Positions 1-5,468 of a stretch of DNA of 5,468 nucleotides are shown in pieces; within the stretch, counting starts at the first letter, position 1; the number at the start of each line of letters is the position of its first letter. The notes beneath the pieces are model-generated. The model was not told the DNA's origin, searched no databases, and saw nothing but the letters and a program-made list of their open reading frames with translations. The position numbers and the translations under genes were made by a program. The DNA comes from Bathymodiolus azoricus thioautotrophic gill symbiont. GTDB lineage: Bacteria; Pseudomonadota; Gammaproteobacteria; PS1; Pseudothioglobaceae. The stretch is from positions 1 through 5,468 of the forward strand of contig NZ_CDSC02000365.1 in assembly GCF_001298715.1 (NCBI RefSeq). The letters are read 5' to 3'.

Positions 1-111
1 ATATGACTAGTAAGGTAAAACATTGAAAATGAGTCAAATTGTTTATTATCCTTTAGGCATAAAGCATACCAACTAATTGGCGCAACTGTTATTATTCCTG
101 TTGACCATGCA

Positions 112-414
112 ATGCGTTACGGTTTACTACCTGCTTGTGTAGTGGAAGAGCTCACTCAGGCCATGGGGCTACCAAACGATTCTGATTGGGTTAATCCTTC
201 GGTGGCAAATGACAAAAGTATCTTAGATTTATTAACAGGACTTGATTACTTGATGCTAAAAATATTGTATGACAAACGCCTTGTTGTTGGTTTGGATGTT
301 GGGCAAAGTAGCGCTATAGTTGATACTATATTATTTGATTTTGAGCAACAAAACTTAATCAAGAATTCTGTATTAAAATCAAGAGAACTCCGACTCAGCA
401 AACAGTTGGAGTAA
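112..414 (+). CDS. Unrecognised protein, C-terminal part of a probably disrupted gene
   Basis: I do not recognise this 100-residue product. It is a mixed, soluble-looking sequence with no signal peptide or membrane segment. The ATG at 112 is the only usual start codon in its frame, but it is probably not the true start. The same frame stays open back to the TAA at 16-18, and the upstream codons read like protein (for example YQLIGATVIIPVDHA just before the ATG). The ATG at 112 has no convincing Shine-Dalgarno sequence. A short reading frame one base over (ATG at 29, or TTG at 23 behind AAGG at 12-15) gives MSQIVYYPLGIKHTN and stops at 74-76. One indel between about 55 and 75 would join the two. 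It could therefore be the remnant of a frameshifted gene, or a short real gene. It converges on dinG with an 18-base gap. Confidence 0.45.
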   Translation: MRYGLLPACVVEELTQAMGLPNDSDWVNPSVANDKSILDLLTGLDYLMLKILYDKRLVVGLDVGQSSAIVDTILFDFEQQNLIKNSVLKSRELRLSKQLE

Positions 415-432
415 AAAAATAAGAATTGCTTT

Positions 433-2487
433 TTATTCAACGACTATATTGTAATTGGGTAGGGCGTTGAGGAGTTGTTTGCCGTAGAATTTAGTGACAA
501 GTCGATTATCAAAAATGGTGATTTTGCCTGTATCAGTTTCAGTACGAATCAATCTACCGCAGGCTTGAATGAGTTTGAGCGAAGCATCAGGTAGGGATAT
601 CTCCATAAATGGGTTGCGTTTTTGTGATTCTAAGTAGTCTGCTAGTGTCTTGTCAATCGGTGAGGTAGGCACATTAAAGCGTAGTTTTACAATAATCACA
701 TGGGTAAGATTGTCGCCTTTGAGGTCTACGCCTTCGGCAAAACTATCCAGTCCAAAAATCACACTAGCTTGATTTTTTTGTCGCAAATTAATGTGTTTTT
801 CTAAAATCCCTTTTTTTGAGAATTCGCCTTGCACCAATAAATGTGGTCCAAGCTTGTTTTCAACCAAGTCTGCCACCATTTGCATTTGTTTGTTTGAAGC
901 GAACAATACCAGTGTGCCTTGATTGGGATCAATGCGCTGTAATAGTTGTGTGGCAACTTCTTGTGTGTGCTCATAGACTTGTTGAGGTGCAGCCTTAAAT
1001 TTGGCAATTACGAAATCTACCTGTTCAAAAGAAAAAGGCGATGGTAGGCGCAAATATTGGTTTTGTGTTTTCACCAAACCTAATTGTTTATTTAGCCTGT
1101 CAAAACTACCTAGTGAAGATAGCGTGGCAGAAGTTAAGACACAACCTGCTGCCTTGGACCAAATTAGAGTATCTAAGTTAGTAGAGATATCTGTTTGTGC
1201 GCTACAAAGGCTATAGCTGGTCTTTTTATTAGAGATATTTTTTTCAATCCAGCGAGAATAAGGTGATTTTTTAGCATCATCATCAGTTCTTAAAAATGAT
1301 AAGAATAGCTCAACAATATTGATTAAATGTTGTTCGCATTCGCCAAGGGCGTTATTCAGTGGGCTAGCAATATGCTTATCAATGGGTTTTATTTTTAAGT
1401 AATCTTCCCATGATTTTTTCAAGATGATGAATTTGTTTAGAGTGTGGGTGATTAAGGTGTTGAGTTGTGTGCTAATTTTAGCAATACCACTATCAATTTG
1501 TCCTTGATTAAACAGGTATACATTTTCATCAAAAGACAGCGATTTTAATAAGCTACTCAAGTCTTGTAAGTAGCCATCTATTTGTTTAATATCAATTTCA
1601 ATCGGATCTTGTTCGGTGAGTTTGGCGATTTGTTCACTGAGTCCTTTGGCTTGACGAAGGCTACTTTTGATAAATTCGGTATTGGTGCTCAGCGAAAAGT
1701 GCGATAAGGCTTTAGTATTTAGATGGTGCGCTTCATCAAAAATAAATATACTATCTGCCACATCAGGTAGCACTGTATTTCCTGTTGATAAATCTGCTAA
1801 TACTAAGTCGTGGTTGGCAATAATCACATCAGCTTGGGCGATTTTTTTTCGTGCTTTAAAAAAAGCACAATTTTGATAAAATTCACAGTTTTTCACAGTG
1901 CAAGTGAAACGATTACAGGCAATTTTTTGCCACAGCATAGTCTCAGGAGTTTTGGTTAAATCATCAATCTCGCCATTCCATTTTTTTGCTGCGTAGTCAT
2001 CGTGTAAATGGTTTAATGCTCTTAATTGATACTGGTTAGGGGGTTCGTCAAATAATAAATCGGTGTTAAGTGGCAGCTCTTCGCTAGCGTTATCTTGTGC
2101 TAAATTAATCAAATCTCGAATACATACATAACGAGAACGCCCTTTAGCCAATGTGTATTCAAAATCCACTGTGCAATATTTTTGCGCTTTGGGTAAGTCT
2201 TTTAACAACAGTTGCTCTTGTAAGGCAACATTTGCACTAGAAACAATCAGCGTTTTTTTGCTGAATTTAGCAATAGGGATACTACTTAGTAGGTAAGCAA
2301 AAGTCTTACCTGTGCCAGTTGGCGCTTCTACGCATAGAATTTTGTTGCTATCGTATTCTCCAGCTAAAGTTTTGGAGATTTCTGCAATCATTTTGTTTTG
2401 TGAGCTGCGTACTTGAAAGCCATCCATATCTTCTTTTAACGCAATAAACGAATCACGGATTTTGGCTTTTAACTCGTCAGAAAGCAT
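433..2487 (-). CDS. dinG: ATP-dependent DNA helicase DinG (XPD-like, Fe-S superfamily 2)
   Basis: This is a 5'-3' DNA helicase of the XPD/DinG group that unwinds forked DNA, D-loops and R-loops and helps replication through transcribed regions; it is cytoplasmic. It has 684 residues, close to the 716 of E. coli DinG. Visible motifs, in order: a Q-motif-like FQVRSSQ (24-30); Walker A EAPTGTGKT (54-62); Cys122 in GRSRYVC, then Cys196, Cys201 and Cys207; the DEAH box (251-254); a motif V-like segment FGLDSFAEGVDL; motif VI QACGRLIR (641-648); and a DxR at 660-662. The C-x4-C-x5-C spacing of the last three cysteines equals that of the E. coli DinG cluster ligands, so a 4Fe-4S cluster is expected. 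The N-terminal region resembles DinG more than its paralogue YoaA. The ATG directly follows the ispB stop (TAAATG), which suggests translational coupling, and only a weak purine-rich stretch precedes it. Confidence 0.93.
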   Translation of the reverse strand: MLSDELKAKIRDSFIALKEDMDGFQVRSSQNKMIAEISKTLAGEYDSNKILCVEAPTGTGKTFAYLLSSIPIAKFSKKTLIVSSANVALQEQLLLKDLPKAQKYCTVDFEYTLAKGRSRYVCIRDLINLAQDNASEELPLNTDLLFDEPPNQYQLRALNHLHDDYAAKKWNGEIDDLTKTPETMLWQKIACNRFTCTVKNCEFYQNCAFFKARKKIAQADVIIANHDLVLADLSTGNTVLPDVADSIFIFDEAHHLNTKALSHFSLSTNTEFIKSSLRQAKGLSEQIAKLTEQDPIEIDIKQIDGYLQDLSSLLKSLSFDENVYLFNQGQIDSGIAKISTQLNTLITHTLNKFIILKKSWEDYLKIKPIDKHIASPLNNALGECEQHLINIVELFLSFLRTDDDAKKSPYSRWIEKNISNKKTSYSLCSAQTDISTNLDTLIWSKAAGCVLTSATLSSLGSFDRLNKQLGLVKTQNQYLRLPSPFSFEQVDFVIAKFKAAPQQVYEHTQEVATQLLQRIDPNQGTLVLFASNKQMQMVADLVENKLGPHLLVQGEFSKKGILEKHINLRQKNQASVIFGLDSFAEGVDLKGDNLTHVIIVKLRFNVPTSPIDKTLADYLESQKRNPFMEISLPDASLKLIQACGRLIRTETDTGKITIFDNRLVTKFYGKQLLNALPNYNIVVE

Positions 2488-3459
2488 TTAAGATTTTCTT
2501 TGCAAGGATAGATCGCAAAGCAAAATAAGTGCTTCTTTGTATTTAGAATCTTGTAAAGAGTCTAATGATTTTTTTGCAAGGTCGGCTGATTTCTGCGCTT
2601 GTTTGCGGGTGTAATCAAAAGCATTCACTGATTGTAAAATATCAAGGATCTGTTCAATTTTAGAATTGTCTGCGTTATTAATGGCGTCTTTTAGCAGTTG
2701 CCTGTCTTCGGCAACCGTATTTTTGAGTGCATAAATTATCGGTAGTGTGGTTTTACCTTCACTTAAATCATCACCAACTTCTTTACCCATAGTCTCAGCA
2801 TTAGACTGGTAATCCAACACATCGTCGATAATTTGAAAGGCATTACCGAGATGCAAGCCGTAATTTTTTAGCGCTTGTTCTTGTACTTTGTCTATATTTG
2901 ATAAAAGTCCACCAATTTGTGTTGCTACTTGAAATAATACCGCTGTTTTGCGTTCAATGACTTGATAATATTCTTCTTCAGTAAGGGCAGAATTTTGACA
3001 ATTTAGCAGTTGTAACACCTCACCTTGTGCAATTTCATTAGTGGCTTTAGATAGAATTGTCATAATGCGCATTGAATCAGATTTAACCATCATTTCGAAC
3101 GCACGAGAATAAAGGAAGTCACCTACCAGCACGCTGGCAGCATTACCCCAAACCTTGTTGGCAGTTTCTTTGCCACGGCGTGACTTAGACTCATCAACAA
3201 TATCATCGTGTAATAAGGTAGCGGTATGAATAAGTTCAATCACTACTGCCATTAAATGATGATGCTCACCTTGGTAATGGGTGGCACGTGCACATAACAA
3301 CAACAACAGCGGACGCAAACGCTTACCGCCAGCGTTAATAATATAACCACTCATCTGATTGATAAGTGCCACATTAGAGCCCAGATGTTCAATTAATACT
3401 TGGTCAGTTTTATTAATGTCATTTTGAATTAGATTTTGAATATCTTCAAAGGTGTTCAT
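2488..3459 (-). CDS. ispB: Octaprenyl diphosphate synthase (trans-isoprenyl diphosphate synthase)
   Basis: This enzyme extends farnesyl diphosphate with isopentenyl diphosphate to make the long all-trans side chain of ubiquinone and menaquinone; it is cytosolic or membrane-associated. Its 323 residues equal the length of E. coli IspB. Family motifs are complete: GGKRLRP (44-50), the first aspartate-rich motif DDIVD (85-89) followed by Arg94-Arg95, GD at 113-114, the KT pair (171-172), and the second aspartate-rich motif DDVLD (212-216) with the downstream GDDLSEGKTTLP (228-239). The residues four and five before the first motif are small (Thr81, Ala80) rather than aromatic, which fits a long-chain product; the exact length (C40 or other) cannot be read from sequence. 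It lies 6 bases after rlmE and touches dinG, so it is the middle gene of an operon. No clear Shine-Dalgarno sequence precedes its ATG. Confidence 0.94.
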   Translation of the reverse strand: MNTFEDIQNLIQNDINKTDQVLIEHLGSNVALINQMSGYIINAGGKRLRPLLLLLCARATHYQGEHHHLMAVVIELIHTATLLHDDIVDESKSRRGKETANKVWGNAASVLVGDFLYSRAFEMMVKSDSMRIMTILSKATNEIAQGEVLQLLNCQNSALTEEEYYQVIERKTAVLFQVATQIGGLLSNIDKVQEQALKNYGLHLGNAFQIIDDVLDYQSNAETMGKEVGDDLSEGKTTLPIIYALKNTVAEDRQLLKDAINNADNSKIEQILDILQSVNAFDYTRKQAQKSADLAKKSLDSLQDSKYKEALILLCDLSLQRKS

Positions 3460-3465
3460 AGGTGT

Positions 3466-4083
3466 TTATTTTAAACTATTGGCTAATAGATATACTTCTT
3501 TAGAGCGTGCGCGTGATGCCTTGGGTTTGCGAATGACTACTTTGTTAAAAGCCACTCGAGCAGCCTTGACATACTCATCAAAGCCCACACCTTGAAAGAC
3601 TTTAACAAAGAAGTAACCTTGTGGTGTGAGTGTTTTTATTGCCAAATCTAGTGCTAATTCGCACAGATACATAGATTTTGGAATATCAACAGAGAGTTGT
3701 CCACTCATATTTGGTGCCATATCGCTAAGCACTATATCAACTTTTTTGCCTTTTGTGAGTGCGAGTAATGCTTCGTAAACTTCAATTTTAGTAAAGTCAC
3801 CACGCAGGAAATCCACACCATCAATGGGTTTAATATTCAAAATATCGCTAGCAATCACTTGTCCTTTTCTGCCAACCATTTTAATTGCAACTTGACTCCA
3901 GCCACCAGGGGCAGCGCCTAAATCCAAGACCACATTGCCAGATTTGATAAATTTGTCTTTATCATTGATTTCAGTTAGTTTATAAACTGCCCGCGAGCGA
4001 TAACCCTCCTTTTGTGCGCGTTTTACATACTCATCATTTAGATGTTCATTCATCCAGCGATCAGAAGATCCTTTTTTTGTCAT
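3466..4083 (-). CDS. rlmE: 23S rRNA (uridine-2'-O-)methyltransferase RlmE (FtsJ/RrmJ)
   Basis: RlmE uses S-adenosylmethionine to methylate the 2'-OH of a universally conserved uridine in the 23S rRNA A-loop (U2552 in E. coli), a late step of 50S assembly. The product is 205 residues (209 in E. coli). It is a Rossmann-fold methyltransferase with the SAM-binding loop [12 protein letters not shown] (53-64), Asp80 ending the second strand, and the catalytic tetrad Lys35, Asp121, Lys161 and Glu196 in the contexts YKL, SDMAPN, VKVFQG and SRARSKEVY. The N-terminus ([18 protein letters not shown]) aligns well with the family, supporting this ATG, although no Shine-Dalgarno sequence is visible before it. 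It is the first gene of the run. In E. coli the gene is followed by ftsH, whereas here it leads into ispB and dinG. Its upstream region has been invaded by a small inverted-repeat element ending 20 bases before the start. Confidence 0.95.
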   Translation of the reverse strand: MTKKGSSDRWMNEHLNDEYVKRAQKEGYRSRAVYKLTEINDKDKFIKSGNVVLDLGAAPGGWSQVAIKMVGRKGQVIASDILNIKPIDGVDFLRGDFTKIEVYEALLALTKGKKVDIVLSDMAPNMSGQLSVDIPKSMYLCELALDLAIKTLTPQGYFFVKVFQGVGFDEYVKAARVAFNKVVIRKPKASRARSKEVYLLANSLK

Positions 4084-4103
4084 ATTAAATTAATATTTAA
4101 TGG

Positions 4104-4295
4104 GAGACCTTTGTATAAATAGGAATAATCATCAAAAACCCACTTTTCACCCAATTGTCGATTTTTCCAGCGACACCCAGCAGTCCTCTAGGAGGGTAAA
4201 CCCAGCCTTAGCCCTGCTAGGACAAGCTTTAAAGAAATCACCAATTGGGCAAAAATTGGCTTTTGCCAATCACCTCTATTTTATACAAAGGCCTC
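4104..4295. mobile_element. MITE-like element, 192 bp, with terminal inverted repeats
   Basis: The ends are inverted copies. The left end begins GAGACCTTTGTATAA (4104-4118) and the reverse complement of the right end (4281-4295) is GAGGCCTTTGTATAA, 14 of 15 matching; both continue into an AATAG-like stretch. Further paired arms nest inside: CCCAATTG (4150-4157) with CAATTGGG (4242-4249), GTCCT (4183-4187) with AGGAC (4219-4223), and GGG (4194-4196) with CCC (4201-4203). A small hairpin, ATTGGC/GCCAAT, lies at 4255-4270. There is no transposase gene; the reading frame that crosses the element is incidental. GAGACCTTTG-type ends recall some IS5-family insertion sequences, so this may be a non-autonomous derivative; that link is from memory. 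A clean target duplication is not visible: AAT occurs at 4099-4101 and 4296-4298 but is offset by two bases on the left. Confidence 0.7.
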
Positions 4296-4421
4296 AATAA
4301 TATCATTGTCGTTTATTCATATTTATTAAGGGGTGGAAATATATGGATATCTATTTCTTTGCACTGCACTTCTAGGCTGGCTGGCTAAACCCCTCCTTTC
4401 GATAACATTGCTTTCGCTTTT

Positions 4422-4547
4422 ATTTATACCTGCAAAATCAATAACTTTTGTATCGGTTTTGCTAAATAGTATATAAAATTTTCCTGAATTATTGTCAACA
4501 ATAGAGTTTGTCGTATAGGCGCTAATAATCAGATTATCTACAGATAC
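4422..4547 (-). pseudogene. Remnant of an integrin-type FG-GAP repeat protein
   Basis: Read on the minus strand, this stretch encodes about 40 residues, VDNLIISAYTTNSIVDNNSG followed by KFYILFSKTDTKVIDFAGIN. This closely follows the pattern of bacterial integrin-alpha-like FG-GAP beta-propeller repeats, which typically read D-D-L-I-I-G-A, a short Asn/Gly-rich turn, S-G-x-x-Y-V-V-F-G-K-T-D, then a hydrophobic stretch. Such repeats occur in large secreted or surface proteins. Here a single repeat survives with no start, no signal sequence and no second repeat. The open frame around it (4326-4565) begins only at a TTG inside the terminator hairpin, and after about residue 55 it loses FG-GAP character. 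I read it as a decayed gene fragment left by rearrangement. The family assignment rests on motif resemblance. Confidence 0.5.
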
Positions 4548-4548
4548 C

Positions 4549-4599
4549 AAAAAACCCCAGTACAATTTATGTATTTCATGAATTGTACTGGGGGTTTTT
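4549..4599 (-). terminator. Long bidirectional Rho-independent terminator
   Basis: CCCCAGTACAATT (4555-4567) pairs perfectly with AATTGTACTGGGG (4581-4593). A T-G wobble and ATG/CAT extend the stem to 17 pairs around a five-base loop, TATTT. Outside the stem are A6 on the left (4549-4554) and T5 on the right (4595-4599), so either strand's transcript ends in a U-tract. It begins 26 bases beyond the stop of the 250-residue minus-strand gene and is most simply that gene's terminator. It would also stop plus-strand transcription arriving from the 4100-4550 region. Confidence 0.85.
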
Positions 4600-4624
4600 G
4601 TAGGAATCCTAAACTAATCAATTA

Positions 4625-5377
4625 CTATAAAATAGCAAGGTCTTGCACCTCATTCCAGTTATTTCCACTAATATCAGCAACTATTGACTCGTTAACAGTT
4701 TTGTAGCATCCCGTGCTGTTAAAATATGGAGTTTCTTCTGTATTTTGATCAATCAAGATATCATTAATACCATAGCTGATAAAAACATCAGTAAGATTAA
4801 TTCCTTCTTCAGTATACCAAGTTCCTTCCGTTGTATTTTGATAAATCAAGATATCATCAGTGCTATCGCTGACAGAATCCTCAGTAAGTTTATACTGAGT
4901 TCCTTCTGTATTTTGATCAATCAAGGTACCATTAGTCATATCGATAACAAGAACATTAGTATCATAGGCGGTAGAATCATCAGTAACATCAATCCCTTCT
5001 CCAGTGCCTTTGTTATTAAAATCTTCTTGTGTTTTGTCGTTGGCTTGATTGTCATTATGCTTGTCTTCTGTTTTAGCAATAGCGTCGTCAGCAGCTTCAA
5101 TGGTATTTTTGGCGATTTCAGCAGAAGCATCAGCTTTTGCAATAGCGTCTTTTGCTAGAATGGCATAATAATCAGCCTTTTTAATAGAATAATCGTCTCC
5201 GTCGCGTTTAGCAACTTGAGCAGTTTCATTAGCATGTTCAATAGTGACTTGGGCGGCGTGAGCGTCTTTATCGGCTTCAGCATCAGCATTAGCTATTTTA
5301 GTGGTGTCTTCAACAGTTGCTCTCTTATAACTACAGGCTATTTCTATTTTAGTGCTTTTATCGTCTTTATATGTCAT
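4625..5377 (-). CDS. Acidic repeat protein with alanine-heptad coiled coil, function unknown
   Basis: I do not recognise this 250-residue protein. It is rich in Asp, Glu, Ala, Thr and Asn, has only two cysteines (15 and 224), and has no signal peptide or membrane segment. Residues about 28-105 look helical, with Ala every seven residues and Ala/Ile four further on: Ala35/42/49/56 with Ala39, Ile46, Ala53, and Ala75/82/89/96 with Ile79, Ala86, Ile93, Ile100. That suggests an alanine-based coiled coil. Residues 106-125 are a polar linker. Residues about 126-220 hold imperfect tandem repeats around the core DILIDQNTEGTxY (cores near 151-162, 174-188 and 205-218). The tail reads VADISGNNWNEVQDLAIL. 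The ATG has a good AAGAGGG ribosome site eight bases upstream, and a strong terminator follows the stop, so it is probably a real, separately transcribed gene. Its composition is unlike the neighbouring housekeeping genes. It could be a structural or surface-associated repeat protein, or a gene decaying from something larger. Confidence 0.65.
   Translation of the reverse strand: MTYKDDKSTKIEIACSYKRATVEDTTKIANADAEADKDAHAAQVTIEHANETAQVAKRDGDDYSIKKADYYAILAKDAIAKADASAEIAKNTIEAADDAIAKTEDKHNDNQANDKTQEDFNNKGTGEGIDVTDDSTAYDTNVLVIDMTNGTLIDQNTEGTQYKLTEDSVSDSTDDILIYQNTTEGTWYTEEGINLTDVFISYGINDILIDQNTEETPYFNSTGCYKTVNESIVADISGNNWNEVQDLAIL
4730..4938. repeat. Three imperfect direct repeats inside the 250-residue gene
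   Basis: A block reading roughly AGTTCCTTCTGTATTTTGAT, then CAATCAAGATATCATTAGT, occurs three times on the plus strand, starting near 4731, 4821 and 4899. Start-to-start spacings are 90 and 78 bases, both multiples of three, so the reading frame of the minus-strand gene is kept. They encode the repeated ILIDQNTEGT-type core. The middle copy carries a three-base insertion within the block, giving QNTTEGT in place of QNTEGT. A further diverged unit at protein level (EGIDVTDDSTAYDTNVLVID, residues 127-146) precedes them. The pattern fits in-frame duplication followed by drift. Confidence 0.8.
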
Positions 5378-5385
5378 TTGTTATT

Positions 5386-5392
5386 CCCTCTT
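5386..5392 (-). promoter_or_regulatory. Ribosome binding site of the 250-residue gene
   Basis: On the minus strand AAGAGGG lies eight bases before the ATG at 5377. It is the clearest Shine-Dalgarno sequence in the window and supports this start codon. rlmE, ispB and dinG all lack one of comparable quality. Confidence 0.75.
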
Positions 5393-5415
5393 ATTGGTTA
5401 TGTTAAAAATTGGCT

Positions 5416-5444
5416 CTTGTTAAAAACAAGTGGGTAAAAACCCA
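5416..5444. repeat. Two back-to-back small hairpins upstream of the 250-residue gene
   Basis: CTTGTT-AAA-AACAAG (5416-5430) is followed directly by TGGGT-AAAA-ACCCA (5431-5444). Both are perfect short inverted repeats with A-rich loops on the plus strand. They lie 39-67 bases before the start codon of the minus-strand gene, where its promoter or 5' leader should be. A weak promoter candidate on the minus strand (TTGTTT, 18 bases, TAACAT) overlaps the first hairpin. The hairpins could be an operator, a leader structure, or the edge of another repeat element cut by the window end. None of these can be chosen from sequence alone. Confidence 0.4.
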
Positions 5445-5468
5445 TTAACCCGATTTAAATCCAACTTT

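Larger units (their letters stand above)
4084..4624. other. Gene-free stretch with mobile-element and gene debris
   Basis: This 541-base interval separates rlmE from the 250-residue accessory gene. It holds a MITE-like element (4104-4295), an FG-GAP-like gene fragment (about 4422-4547) and a strong hairpin terminator (4549-4599). The 20 bases between the element and rlmE are almost entirely A and T and carry no Shine-Dalgarno sequence. Positions 4296-4421 show no recognisable gene, only AT-rich sequence with a short GGCT triplet repeat near 4377. I could not place a convincing sigma-70 promoter for the rlmE operon; the AT-rich bases 4084-4125 are the likeliest place for one. Confidence 0.6.

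Noticed and set aside
387..412. Hairpin ACTCCGACT/AGTTGGAGT at the end of the left-hand gene as a terminator
   Set aside because: It has nine pairs with one wobble, but it is followed by A7 on the plus strand and lacks a clean U-tract on the minus strand, so it does not make a good intrinsic terminator in either direction.
413..436. T7 run on the minus strand just past dinG as a terminator
   Set aside because: The run is preceded only by a weak five-pair A/T stem (AATAA/TTATT). It may contribute to ending the operon, but the structure is too weak to annotate.
801..1876. Small open frames of 60-71 residues within dinG on both strands
   Set aside because: They are shadows of the well-supported helicase gene and show no recognisable domains or start signals.
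4100..4300. 66-residue plus-strand open frame beginning MGDLCINRNN
   Set aside because: It coincides almost exactly with the inverted-repeat element and crosses both terminal repeats, which makes it an incidental frame in folded non-coding DNA.
4326..4565. 79-residue minus-strand open frame as an intact gene
   Set aside because: Its only start is a TTG inside the terminator hairpin, no ribosome site is visible, and only its middle 40 residues resemble a known family. It is kept as a pseudogene fragment instead.
4745..5158. 137-residue plus-strand open frame rich in Ile and Ser
   Set aside because: It is antisense to the repeats of the 250-residue gene. Its low-complexity composition follows from the reversed repeats, and the minus-strand gene has the ribosome site and the terminator.
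4625..5377. Direct and inverted repeats here as a CRISPR array
   Set aside because: Only three imperfect units occur, the spacing keeps the codon frame, and the intervening segments are themselves similar, which fits protein repeats.

Overview
This is an AT-rich bacterial window. It holds a compact minus-strand housekeeping block, rlmE-ispB-dinG (about 433 to 4083), next to a repeat-rich accessory stretch (about 4084 to 5468). The three housekeeping proteins match gammaproteobacterial families in length and motifs. IspB is 323 aa, like the E. coli enzyme. RlmE keeps its K-D-K-E catalytic residues. DinG keeps the four-cysteine iron-sulfur spacing of the E. coli protein. An AT-rich gammaproteobacterium is the best guess, possibly of the sulfur-oxidising SUP05/Thioglobus or bivalve-symbiont type. 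The genus-level idea is an impression, not something the sequence proves.

Layout from left to right. Positions 1-414 hold the 3' part of an unrecognised plus-strand gene whose 5' end looks frame-disrupted. Positions 433-4083 hold the minus-strand run, transcribed rlmE, then ispB, then dinG, with gaps of 6 and 0 bases, so almost certainly one operon. Its products act in 23S rRNA 2'-O-methylation, ubiquinone side-chain synthesis and DNA/R-loop unwinding. These are separate jobs, so the grouping looks like economical packing rather than a pathway.

Upstream of rlmE is a 541-base gene-free stretch (4084-4624). It contains a 192-bp MITE-like element with terminal inverted repeats, a short decayed fragment resembling an integrin-type FG-GAP repeat, and a long near-perfect hairpin with U-tracts on both strands that should terminate transcription.

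Positions 4625-5377 (minus strand) encode an unrecognised, acidic 250-residue protein. Its N-terminal half has alanine-rich heptads and its C-terminal half has imperfect tandem repeats of about 26-30 residues, visible at DNA level. It has a good Shine-Dalgarno sequence, the hairpin terminator lies 26 bases past its stop, and two small back-to-back hairpins lie upstream of it. This gene and the decayed debris beside it are the most unusual part of the window. I see no defence system, CRISPR array, tRNA or rRNA.
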